From contig JAANBB010000145.1 in NCBI GenBank assembly GCA_014621425.1, positions 21,150 to 85,149 of the forward strand: a DNA stretch of 64,000 nt, written 5' to 3'. Source of the stretch: Cylindrodendrum hubeiense (taxonomy: Eukaryota; Ascomycota; Sordariomycetes; Hypocreales; Nectriaceae). Of the stretch, positions 44,428 through 54,063 are shown piece after piece; position 1 is the first letter of the stretch; each line of letters opens with the position of its first letter. The position numbers and the translations under genes are program-made. The notes beneath the pieces are model-generated. The model was not told where the DNA came from. It saw only the letters and a list, made by a program, of their open reading frames with translations, and made no database searches.

Positions 44428-45648
44428 TTAGACCAGGCAAGAGGCTCCAGCAATCAGTGTAGTAATTGAACCACCAAAGGCAGCAACATTGCCTGAAATG
44501 GTAGAGAGAACTCCACCGATTATCGTAGCGATCCTGCTCACCAAAACACAATTCGAGGAGTCGTCAGACTGAACCGTGATGGTGAAGGTATCCTGGGTAA
44601 TCCATCGAGGGTCGTTCTGCTTGGCCACTTGGAACCTGACGATTATCTGGTGCGGGAATGAGAGAATCCACTGGCAGACGGAAGACTTGGGGTTGTACAC
44701 GCAACTGGTCGTGCGCTCGGAAACGAGTTGAGGAGGCACCTTGCTGGCGAGTTCGTTGGCGATTGCAGTGACCCGCCCGGCGTCCCAGTGCGCGTCACCC
44801 TCTTTCTCAGCGCGTTCAATGTTGAAGTACATGCTGTAGCCCGAGTCGCCCATGTGGTACGGTACGTCGGCATCTGACCCCGAGGACTCGGCCTCAATAA
44901 GCATCTTATACATCGTCTCGGCCCATGCCCGAGATTTCTCATCAGCCTCCTCCATAGTCACACCCTCAACGACACCGGGGTTGTCCATTGGGTAAGTGCC
45001 ATCCGCAGTGACATTGTAGACACCTTCGGAGATCTCAATCTCAGTGCGGGTGAGGTCGCGACTGGATCGCGTGCAGAAGTACTTGTTTTCACAGACGTAT
45101 TGCACGCCTTCCATGACAGGCTCGTAAAATTTCATCTTGGGAGAGTCATAGCAACTGAATACATTGCCAGCGTAACTGCCAGTTCCGGTAACATGAGTCT
45201 GGTGGTAGTCAGTATTATTACATAGCCTGTGGGTTTCGAATAGTCGTGAACGAGTTGGCAAGTCACTCACATTGCTATCACCTGATTCGGCTTGGTCGTA
45301 AAGCTCAAAGGTTTTGCCCCTGAGATCGGCCGTGATGGGACTTTTTGTGGTCCCAGCTGTCCAGTCGACATACGTAGGGTTGTCCTGGCCGGGAGCGTAG
45401 ACGTACGCCTTCTCATAGGTGATGGACGACTGGTCAACAAAGACGCTATCATAGTCGTTCCACCACCACATCTGGTCCTTAGTACCATAGGGGGTATCGG
45501 AGTCGTCCTGCATGCGATTGCACTGGACCATGAGGACCACCTCGTTGGTGTAGTCGTCGGCGCGCTTAGAGTTGGTCGGGACAACACGGGCTGAGGCCAG
45601 CCCAGAGGCTGCAATGATGCCAGCGGCAGCGATGTAATACGAACGCAT
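44428..45648 (-). CDS. Secreted protein of unknown function
   Basis: The open frame of 406 codons begins with a clear signal peptide (MRSYYIAAAGIIAASGLASA) followed by a short propeptide with a Kex2-type site (NSKR then ADD). The body is acidic and aromatic-rich (QMWWWNDYDSVF), with Cys pairs possibly forming disulfides (CNRMQ, CSYD-like, CENKYFC). The final 30 residues are hydrophobic and glycine-rich (GGVLSTISGNVAAFGGSI), which could be a membrane-interacting tail. A 72-nt stretch at 45270-45199 has GTGAGT and CACCAG ends and keeps frame, so it is probably an intron, leaving 382 aa. I cannot assign a family; a secreted effector or antagonistic protein is one guess. Confidence 0.75.
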   Translation of the reverse strand: MRSYYIAAAGIIAASGLASARVVPTNSKRADDYTNEVVLMVQCNRMQDDSDTPYGTKDQMWWWNDYDSVFVDQSSITYEKAYVYAPGQDNPTYVDWTAGTTKSPITADLRGKTFELYDQAESGDSNVSDLPTRSRLFETHRLCNNTDYHQTHVTGTGSYAGNVFSCYDSPKMKFYEPVMEGVQYVCENKYFCTRSSRDLTRTEIEISEGVYNVTADGTYPMDNPGVVEGVTMEEADEKSRAWAETMYKMLIEAESSGSDADVPYHMGDSGYSMYFNIERAEKEGDAHWDAGRVTAIANELASKVPPQLVSERTTSCVYNPKSSVCQWILSFPHQIIVRFQVAKQNDPRWITQDTFTITVQSDDSSNCVLVSRIATIIGGVLSTISGNVAAFGGSITTLIAGASCLV

Positions 45649-47503
45649 GATAACAAGCGCTTAGCGTAGAAGCGACAGGAAAAGGTAGAGCGAGGGGTCA
45701 ACAGGACAATTAGAAAGTTAAGACTTGGTCTGATTGGTTTGTTGGGAGGATGAGATGGCGAACGGAAAGTGAGAAATCGAAGCAGACGACGTTGATTAAA
45801 TAGATATTTGCCCAACCTTATCGCCCTTCATTCTAGAAGGACCAAAGAACTCCTCATTTTCACACAATGGGCGATAGATAACAAGTGTGATGTCATAGCT
45901 GCGATACGTATCTCATTCTCATCAAAACCGGGCGACTCATGGATGCATCGTGAACAGATGTTGTGCTAGGATGATGATCCTCTGCGCATACGGTATTATC
46001 TTAACGGAATCATGTTGGACTATGGATACCTTCGGGCACTACTAACACCCGCATAGGCCTCGAATGACGTCAGGGATCCAGCTGAATATTAGTTTGGTTA
46101 ATTAGCTAACATGGGCTCTTTCTTGGCATGCATACATCTAGCTTAATTAGCAGTTAGATATAGAGTTTACTATTTACAGTATATCCCCATGGCTCGACAT
46201 GAAGTGTTTAAGATAATGCGGTAGCGGCTGTGCTTCATTTTAGGGAGGCTGTGCTGCGCTTCAAGGGAGTCCCTACAGCGGCATATTTGGCCAGCGTCAC
46301 TTTCGGAGTCCTGGGGTGATTGTGGAAGTGACAGTATCGAATCGACGAAGATCTTTCCCACCTCAGCAGCAATAAATCTCGTATTGCGACTACGTGATAC
46401 CAAAAAGAGCTAACTCGCTCATCTGTTGGTACCCGACTTAACCTGGGACCCCTACAACCACACTTTAGGAAGGCAGTTCGCCCCTCCCACCCCCCACACA
46501 CATATCTGAAACATCTCCATATCTGTGGCCCTAAACCGAAGGTAACCTGTTCTCTGCCTCTTCCCCATATGCCTTCTATATCGGCGCGCTCTACGACCTA
46601 GCTGTTGCGAACCTGTTGAGTCATTATGCAATGCCCTAACCTTGGTACAGCTCGGTCTTGCCTTTTCAAACGCCTCTCTAATCCCCCATAGTCATATGGC
46701 TAAGAATCTCACACATACAGGCATCACTAGGCCCTAGATACAATTAACCCCACTGCGATCAAAAGCCCTGGCTTGTCTCGGCATAGCTGAGGGTGAGGTT
46801 GAAGGAACACAGCTGAATTAGACATTGCCTTATCTGGGAGCATGGTCCCCACCAACCTTGGCGGTCCAACCCACCACCCTAGAACTTCGTAAAATAGTGG
46901 AACCCCGAGAAGGAACCCCGAGAAGGAACCCCGGGAGGGAATCCAATCCTTGAGGTCGCCGACCTGGAACACAGCCCCTCGCAAACGGCACGCGAGCACA
47001 GAAGTGTTTCAGCCGGGTAATTCCGTACGTTTCCCGTATAATATCCCACCAATCCAATATGTTTGCTAGCCCCAAACTCTATCCTCTGCTTCAAAGATCA
47101 TCGTAGTGTGTCTTGATAGTGAAGCTGTCCGGCTCGCGTAATTTACTCCCATTCCAGTTCATGCCTCGGGCACCAAAAGAAAACTGCTTGTATCGCTGAT
47201 AAACACTCGACTCAATCCGATGTTTTGCCATGTGCATTAGTTTCGTTTCCCCCTTTTTGTGTGTTGAGCGCGTAGTTTAACTGCTGTGCATTTGTAACGG
47301 CTGCTACTATTTTTCTACTGCGAAATTATGCACATCAATTCTCTCGTGTTGAGTGTATGGCAGCAATCCAAGCTATGTTGATGTAAACAATAATGCGGTC
47401 GGTGACGTCGGATTATGAATATTTTATCGTCAATCGAGAGATGTGGAGGACGATGAAAATAGGTTCGGGGATTTAGTGCATGTGGCTATCTACCAACTGG
47501 GTA
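45649..47503. other. 1.85-kb intergenic region
   Basis: No gene recognised. A 13-nt unit (GGAACCCCGAGAA) is repeated three times in tandem at 46899-46937. Confidence 0.5.
46899..46937. repeat. 13-nt tandem repeat, three copies
   Basis: Units of GGAACCCCGAGAA; the third copy has changes at its end. No coding role seen. Confidence 0.8.
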
Positions 47504-47740
47504 TTGCTATTTGCACAGATACAGTTTTAGCACTTAAATCTTAGCTGCATCCATATATATCCTTAACCTAGAGGCACATTTTTGATATTAGGGAATGAAC
47601 AACTAAAAGAAATATAATATTAGCATGAATAAAGGCTAATAATTGGCCTTCTTGGATTTCCCCAGCTGAAATGTCATATTCGGGGTATTGCTGATAATTA
47701 TCTTTTGAAACAGCTGTACACGGATGTGTGCGAAAAGCGA
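47504..47740. mobile_element. MITE-like element, copy 2
   Basis: A 237-bp element related to 3070-3420: it starts TTGCTATTTGCAC and ends GTGCGAAAAGCGA, with TA on both sides. Shared interior words include TTAGGGAAT, AGGCTAATAAT (AATGCTAATAAT in copy 1), GAAACAGCTGTACACG and TGATAATTA-like sequence. It is about 115 bp shorter than copy 1, and its TIRs are less perfect. Confidence 0.72.
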
Positions 47741-48271
47741 TACGCAATTGACTCGGGTGCTTCCTATTTAAATACTACATCTAGTGATACCTTCAAGCTC
47801 ATAGCTGACGGGTGCCCACTATATTACAGATTTTGAAGGACTGACTGGTAGCTATTATGCACTCATATACAAATATTATGAAGATGTGCTCCATTTCTCT
47901 GTATTTTTTGCTTGAGTGCCATCCAGAGATGAGCTCCGCCAGGATGTGCCGGTGGACTTCGGCGTTTTGAGGCTTGGTGCCCGGCCAATTTTGCCGGACG
48001 GCCAGTTCGCCGGAAGCGGATGCCCGCTTTTACCAGCTCGATATGTCCGCAAAGTACAACAACACGGCCATTTGGCCGTTGACGATGGTAATCCCCAGTT
48101 GCGGGGTTGAAGTTCTCCGATATGGACTTTCTCACGTCCACATTAGGTGTGAATAAAAGGCTCGCAAAGTCTCACAGCTTGCCACTGGAAAAGAAGAGGT
48201 CATCCTCATCATCACTGCTCACTCATCTTAACATCCACATGTTCCTAGCTCGCACCAGTAAACTTGTCACC
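47741..48271. other. Promoter side of the enoyl-reductase-like gene
   Basis: No gene. A GC-rich inverted patch (GGCCAATTTTGCCGGACGGC) lies around 47983-48002. An ATG at 48239 is in frame with the start used for the next gene. Confidence 0.45.
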
Positions 48272-49456
48272 ATGACAACATCATCAACTCACATTGCGGC
48301 CCTTCTGCCTGCCACCGCCAAAGACCTCGTTCTTGAGAAACGCCAAACACCATCCCCTGGGGCAGGCGAAGTTTTGATCCGCAATCATGTCATCGCTATT
48401 AATCCCGTCGACTGGAAAAGACAGACATGGGGTTTCAGAATCTCTGCTTATCCAGCTGTACTAGGTGCTGGTACGTTAACGGCAAAGCTGGTGGAAACAG
48501 GTCGCATCACTAGGAAACTTTACTGCCCTTCACTCTTTCATTCCCAACTCAAAGTTGCTGCGTGCTAACCACTGTATTCAGATGTCTGCGGTATCGTGAC
48601 CGATGTAGGCTCATCAGTGACAGCTTTCAAGCCAGGCGATCGGGTCTTTAGTCTTGCTCATTCATTCTGTTCCGGCAACAACGACCATGGGGCGTTCCAG
48701 GATTATACCGTCACCAATGCCGCCGCAACAGGATCACTGCCCAAAGATATAAGTTTTCAACAAGGTGCTACGCTGCCTACCGCCGTGGGTACCGCGTGCA
48801 TGGCTCTCTTCGACGTGCTCGACTTGCCTCGGCCTTCAATCAAAAAGCACGCGTCGCAGGTTGACAGCTCCTCTGAGCCTTCTCCATTATCACCTACTTC
48901 GATCTTGGTATGGGGCGGTGCCTCGTCCGCCGGGTCTATGACCATTCAAATTGCCCGTTTGGCTGGACTCACCGTCTTCGCCACAGCCAGCGAGCGTCAT
49001 CACGCCTACTTACGCTCGCTCGGTGCCAGCGTACTCGTCGACTACCACTCGCCTACGGTTGTTGAAGACCTCATTGCAGCCGCTGAGCGTGCCGGAACAC
49101 AAATCTCACATGCTGTCGATACCATCTCAGCACCGCAAACTCTTGCCCCAGTCGTCCAGATACTTTCCAGATCGACTGCAGCCAACAAGAAGCTAGCTCA
49201 TACAGTAGGGTGGCCCGCGGATCTGCCCAAATCCGACAATATTGAGAACCAGTGGGTAGCGGCAGACGATCTGTGGGAACGCAGACAAGATCTCTCCGTC
49301 TGGCTTTACAACGAAGCCATGCCAGAGTGGCTTGAGCAAGGTGACATAATGCCGGCCAGGTACAGAGTCATCGATGGAGGATTGAGTGGACTCCAGGGCG
49401 CTTTGGATGAGCTTAAGAAAGGCGTAAGCGGAGAGAAGCTAGTTGTTGAAGTTTAG
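48272..49456 (+). CDS. MDR-superfamily alcohol dehydrogenase / trans-enoyl reductase-like
   Basis: Exons 48272-48470 and 48582-49456 (111-nt intron, GTACGT...TTCAG, phase 1) give 357 aa; an upstream in-frame ATG at 48239 would add 11 residues. The N-terminal GroES-like fold shows PGAGEVLIRNHVIAINPVDW and GDRVFSLAH; the Rossmann part has LVWGGASSAGSMTIQIARLA. Structural zinc cysteines are not evident, which fits the zinc-free ToxD/LovC-like enoyl-reductase branch. NADPH-dependent reduction of a small carbonyl or enoyl substrate is likely; no polyketide synthase is in the window. Its stop lies 140 bp from the end of the extended zinc-finger frame on the other strand. Confidence 0.85.
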
Positions 49457-49473
49457 ATGGGGTACGGGGACTG

Positions 49474-49491
49474 GGGCCAATTTATTGAGTT
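49474..49491. promoter_or_regulatory. Stray GGGCCAATT element
   Basis: GGGCCAATTTATTGAGTT resembles the intergenic module elements and lies downstream of the second zinc-finger gene. It may be chance or a fragment of the module. Confidence 0.4.
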
Positions 49492-49748
49492 TCTGTAGTA
49501 CATATAATGAGATCGCACGAGCAGTCCTTGAGGTCGCTACAGACGAAAATTTCCATGCCAATCGATCATCAGCCAACTTTTGCAAATCCATCGCGTTATG
49601 AAGCCCTATTACTAACATCTTTCCGCCGGCGTCCTGGCCTTTTCTTGTGTATTGAATTGTGATGAGCCTGTAGGGCGGGCATCGTCCCGAACGGCATGCT
49701 GCAGAAGCAGTGGTATTCCTTGCTGCCGTGCTGCTCTGTCGTCCTATT

Positions 49749-50533
49749 TCACCGATTTAGGTGGCGCATGAATCGATCCCAGCCCCTGACTTCCTCGTTG
49801 CAGCAACACCTGAAGGGATTGAGGAGCTTTCCGGCTTTCTGGCAAACTTGTTCCCAGTGGCGCTGCTGATCTTTCTTGTGCTTGAATACCATGTGGCACC
49901 CTAGTTCATGGTTATGTTTACATGGGAACCTAGAACCGCAAGTCGAACCTTTGCGATGGTTCTTCAGGCGCTGCGAGGACATTTTTGTACGACAGTCGGA
50001 GCAACTCTGGAGTGTCGGCATCAGAGCGTAAGCCGAGTCGCTGCTTAGTGTCGATATCTGAGGATCGAGACTGGCAGGCGACGCCTCAAATCCGGCCGGG
50101 GAAGGAAATCGGGGCGCGGAGGGGAATTGGGTGCCATCTTGCTGTACGGCAGAATGCGCACAGTTGTGAAGTTGGGGCGTTAGCAATGGAAAACCCGGGT
50201 TAAGCTCGAACTGTAGGGGGAGATCAAAGGCATGATTGAGCCAGAGATATTCCCTTTGCGAGTAACCAGGAAGATCATCGTAGATGCCCTGTTGAATGTC
50301 GACATCGTCGTGACTGTTCGCTTGAATAGCAGGCGCGCAGAACCTTTGTCCCGCGCGATGTTAGCAGCGAGAGTACTATATGGTCTTGCAATCATCAGTA
50401 AATATGGCGATGGTGGTGAGGATGGAAGAACTGACAGTTTCTCCAATGGAGGTTTGGTGTGTAAAATGCGGGTGCAGCGTGTACACAGGGTCGACTGGTC
50501 GAAAGTCTGGGGGAATGCGACATAATAAGGCAT
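49749..50533 (-). CDS. Zinc-finger protein of the duplicated module, copy 2, with premature TGA
   Basis: Exons 50533-50436 and 50343-49749 (92-nt intron, donor GTCAGT, acceptor AAAG, phase 2) give 230 aa. It starts MPYYVAFPQTF, like copy 1's MPYYTAPPQDQ. Shared blocks are CHMVFKHKKDQQRHWEQVC and NPFRCCCNEEVRGWDRFMRH. The frame stops at TGA (49751-49749) where copy 1 has a TGC codon. Beyond it, 50 further codons stay open to a TAA at 49596 and still encode copy 1's last finger and basic tail. So the protein lost its last finger, unless the TGA is read through or is a sequence error. The donor GTCAGT replaces copy 1's GTAAGT and may splice less well. Confidence 0.75.
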
Positions 50534-51027
50534 TAAAGCCCGCCGCAGTGACATAAGCTACGCCGGTCCAGGGCCAATTCTCTCAGCCATTGACATCAGT
50601 TGCTAAGTTGCCTAGTTGCCTTGCTGACAGGTAGCGAACAAACACGAATAAGGCTGTGACAGACAATGTGGGCCGATTTTATTGACGAATCATTCAGTCA
50701 ACATCAGGGCCAATTTTCTGAGCCTCTCGCTTTCAGCTGTGATTCTCCCACTAAAACTGGGCCAGTTTTATCATCGTGTAGTTTCGAATTTGATATCTGG
50801 ACCATTTTTCAAGCCCTACATATACTGGTTTGAAGGGCCAATTATTTCAGACCAGTCGTTTTGATGTCATAGAGGGCTCGCAATGCTCAAGCCAGCTGGA
50901 ACAATAGTATTTAAGCAGCCATAGCCCAGCCATAAATTGCGAAGCTATCATCCTATATCGCCAAACTATTTCCTTCAAGTCCTTTAACACGCACAAATTC
51001 AACTTGGGAACCTCATCCAAAACAATC
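50534..51027. promoter_or_regulatory. Shared intergenic region, copy 2, with repeated GGGCCAATT-type elements
   Basis: Elements start at 50571, 50670 (diverged), 50707, 50759, 50799 (diverged) and 50835, in the same order as copy 1. The first lies 38 bp upstream of the zinc-finger ATG, exactly as in copy 1. TATTTAAGCAGCCATA is at 50908-50923, identical to copy 1. Confidence 0.8.
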
Positions 51028-51339
51028 ATGTCGTCACCTCCTGTGAAACCATGGAATATCAATGGCCACCAAGTTTCAATTCTTGACGACCAGCCACGCC
51101 ACCAGTCCGAAGCCCCCTTGCCACAAAGCAGCCAGAGACAGGGTTTTGCAGCAGCCAGCATTGAGCGCTGGCTCAGGCAAGGGATACATGAGGACCCTTG
51201 GAACAACACAGCAGCTGTCGTTGCCGAGACTATTCAACCGGTCGAACGGCGATCCACCTTACCATCTGGGCACGCTAATAGTAGCCTGGTTACAGAGTTC
51301 AACACCCAGAAGGATGACCACAATGTCAAGAAGAATTAA
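51028..51339 (+). CDS. Small protein with RWL...EDPWNN motif, module copy 2
   Basis: Single exon, 103 aa, starting MSSPPVKPWNINGHQ. The core SIERWLRQGIHEDPWNN matches copy 1's AIDRWLVQPITEDPWNN, and the tail keeps LPSGHANSSLVTEF. It is hydrophilic, with no signal peptide or membrane segment. Conservation of the core and of length despite divergence elsewhere argues that both copies are genes and not chance frames. Confidence 0.75.
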   Translation: MSSPPVKPWNINGHQVSILDDQPRHQSEAPLPQSSQRQGFAAASIERWLRQGIHEDPWNNTAAVVAETIQPVERRSTLPSGHANSSLVTEFNTQKDDHNVKKN

Positions 51340-51556
51340 TACGATACTTCAACTGTGGTATTTGATGCCTCTACGGGGACTCGGTGGCGGTATATTATAC
51401 ATTACGCGAGATTATTGAACCGCAGCTCCAGTTCATGGGACAATAGTCGAAGCAATACGATGGCTATTGTCATTTTGTCACAACGAGAGGCTATCTTGTA
51501 GAGATTTTAGGGGAAAGATAATCCGCCAGAAAGTTGGTATTGATTCTCTCAATAAC

Positions 51557-52841
51557 TCACTTGCTTGAGAGTAACTCATACTCGTAGCTAGCGAATAGAA
51601 ACGGGGCCACACCTTTGAGGTCGTTCTCGAATAGGGGCATGCTGGCATAATACTGTTGATGGTGTCAGATTCTTTTCAGCCAATGAAATCATCGCGCAAC
51701 TTACCTCGAATGTTCCATTTGAACTCAAGCTTCCAGTCTGCACAGTCCACTCGTATGCCAAAGATCCATCGCGTCCACGCGGTGAAGCAAAAGTGCTCGT
51801 CATCAGCTCATAGCCGTCAAGAGCCGCCCGAAGGTAACGTTTGCCTTTGATGAATCCGAGGCGATGGGCCTTAAGTAAACCGTAGACGAACATTCCTGAC
51901 CCAGAGCTTTCGATGTAATTACCCGATCGACCTTCCAGACCAGGATCCATGACGAGCCACCAACCCTTCGTAGTTTCGTCCTGAGCCGCAACAATAGCTT
52001 TGGCAAGGGATTGCAAATATCCAAGTAGGCGCTTTCTTCCAGCGTGCTTTTTGGGGAAGTATTCTATGGTCTCCACGAGAGCCATGATGTACCATCCAAC
52101 CGCTCTTCCCCAAACATGGGGAGAGGCGCCAGTGACCGGATCAGCCCAAATCTGAGTCTTGCTGAAGTCGAAGCCGTGGAGTGGCAGGCCGTTTGTGCGC
52201 TTTTCGGACCTAGTTCCAGCATCAATGAGATCAAATTGCAGCGCAATGTCATCCCACGCAGTTTTATTGTTGGGCTCGAATTCGTGGGTCCACCGGGCAT
52301 AGAACACATCGAGCATGTAGATACCATCCAACCACATCTGGTCAATGTAGGCAGGATAGCGATGATAGAAACCACCATCAGGAGTGCGACCAGTGCGGTC
52401 AATCTGGTCGCGGAGATGTTGTGCAGCCGTTTTATAGATCTCCTCCCCAGTGGCCTTGTAAATGTCGAGAAAGCTATGCCCAACGCGAATGTCGTCGATG
52501 GAATTGCTGTTGTTGTACATCAATATGCTGCCATCTAGTTCCGGGTACAGGAGAATGTCAATCCCATATTTGACGTAGTCCAAATATTTCTGCTTCCCGG
52601 TTCGCTCATAGGCCAGCAAAACGCCAGAGTAATAGGCCGACACGGTGTATGCTAGAGTAGGCTCCACGCCATGTTGAATTTGAGAGTCGGCCATCCATGT
52701 AAGGTATCTCGGCTCGCCTTTGAACTTTCCAGGCTCGATCTTTGCTGTTGGTGGAATCGAAAACCATCCATTGGGCAATGTAACGCCAGCGGCCAATGTT
52801 GCACCGGCCATTGCCCCCGTTAACAAAATGGATGATTTCAT
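51557..52841 (-). CDS. GH105-type unsaturated rhamnogalacturonyl hydrolase, secreted
   Basis: Exons 52841-51705 and 51652-51557 (intron 51704-51653, GTAAGT...CAACAG) give 410 aa; without splicing the frame would run past into non-family sequence. The start at 52841 gives a signal peptide (MKSSILLTGAMAGATLAAG). Family marks are YTWMADSQ-like and GHSFLDIYKATG strings, YPAYIDQMWLDGIYMLDVFY, the SPHVWGRAVGWYIMALVETI block and SGNYIESSGSGMFVYGLLKA. The enzymes remove unsaturated uronic acid from pectin fragments made by lyases, so the likely role is plant cell-wall pectin breakdown outside the cell. The catalytic-type Asp in DQMWLDG is present. Confidence 0.88.
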
Positions 52842-54063
52842 GATGTGTATGCCAGGACTAGGTGGCGACGGGCAATGATGGTTCACCAGGTAAGTTGGGA
52901 TTTCTTCAACTTAATGAGACCTATATTAATCCTTAAATACTTGCCCAGGCTTCAGAATGTCATCCCATATTATGGCCATTATAGCGTCCTTAAAATTGTC
53001 GGGTAACCAATTCCTCCAGGCTCGCTTCTTTTCCCACCAATTGTAATCCGTAAACGGCAAACAAAGTTGGGATCAAAATAATCAATCGGAAAAAGGGATC
53101 TTGTTTCCATCGCAAGGGATGTGTTTCTAGAAACTGTCTGCGGGGTTGGAGGCCGCCGTCTGTGGGAGCGGGGATATCTTGAAGATCTTCCTGCAAGAGA
53201 CTGTGTCCCTACTTGTGGGAAAATTCGTATTCTCATTATATGCTTGTTTAAGGTTCTCGAACTAATGCAGTATTTTTTCCGGTCGTACTTAGCTTTTCCG
53301 TGACTGATTGACTTTTCCGTTGGCATTTTCCGATCAAGTAACATCTGGTGAGGCCATTATTCCAAATCGGTCCTCTTGCCAAGAGTTTTCACTATAGCAT
53401 TATAGCTACCCCGCAAGCAATACTTCAGCAACATGTGTCAATTAATAAATGGATGCAAGGTATTTTAGCCTCGGATGGGAAAAGGGAAGATGCCGTTACC
53501 TAAACATACTACGGCCCAAAATAACCGCCACAATGTCCGCGATTCGCTAAGTCAAGAAGGAACTCTGAGCTTGGAGGTTCCGGAGCCCGAAGAAGTGCAG
53601 GCTGTGTGTGTCGCCACGAGAGGTAATTAAGACCAGAATCATGACGATACTCAGCTGCTCAATCTTCTCGATCGCTAAGGCAAAAGGTGGCATTCGACAT
53701 TTTCGCAACCGGCTGGTTTACTTTACCGCCATGTTGGGAACCCACCCCGGGATGCTGTCATAGAAGCAGTTAAGTACCTACGCAGGCCAGCTTTCCAGGT
53801 TTGTCTGGTGCTCTCATGCTGATGTTTAAGCACTCTTCTGTGGCCGAGTCTAGCGATCCTGAGGAGACGCCAATGGAGGCTATTGATGGTTTCTAACAGG
53901 AACAACACGACTGGCTAACCGATGAAACATAGTCGCCATTTAGAAAGATCATCCAAATCATGGCACATATCAAAAGTGACCGGGAGCAATAAATTGTGTA
54001 TATGAATAATAGAATAGGCTTGGAGCAATGCCAGAAACAAATAAGCCGCCATTGCACCTGAGC
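52842..54063. other. 1.2-kb intergenic region
   Basis: No gene seen; short frames only (for example 52979-53344 and 53723-53908, minus strand). Confidence 0.5.

Noticed and set aside
47980..48002. GGCCAATTTTGCCGGAC patch resembling the module elements
   Set aside because: It matches only the GGCCAATTTT half and sits in a local inverted repeat; probably chance.
9277..49751. Idea that the two in-frame TGA codons (9277 and 49749) reflect programmed readthrough or an altered genetic code
   Set aside because: Neither is followed by the CTA context known for efficient fungal readthrough, other genes here end normally at TGA, and the protease has a second independent lesion.
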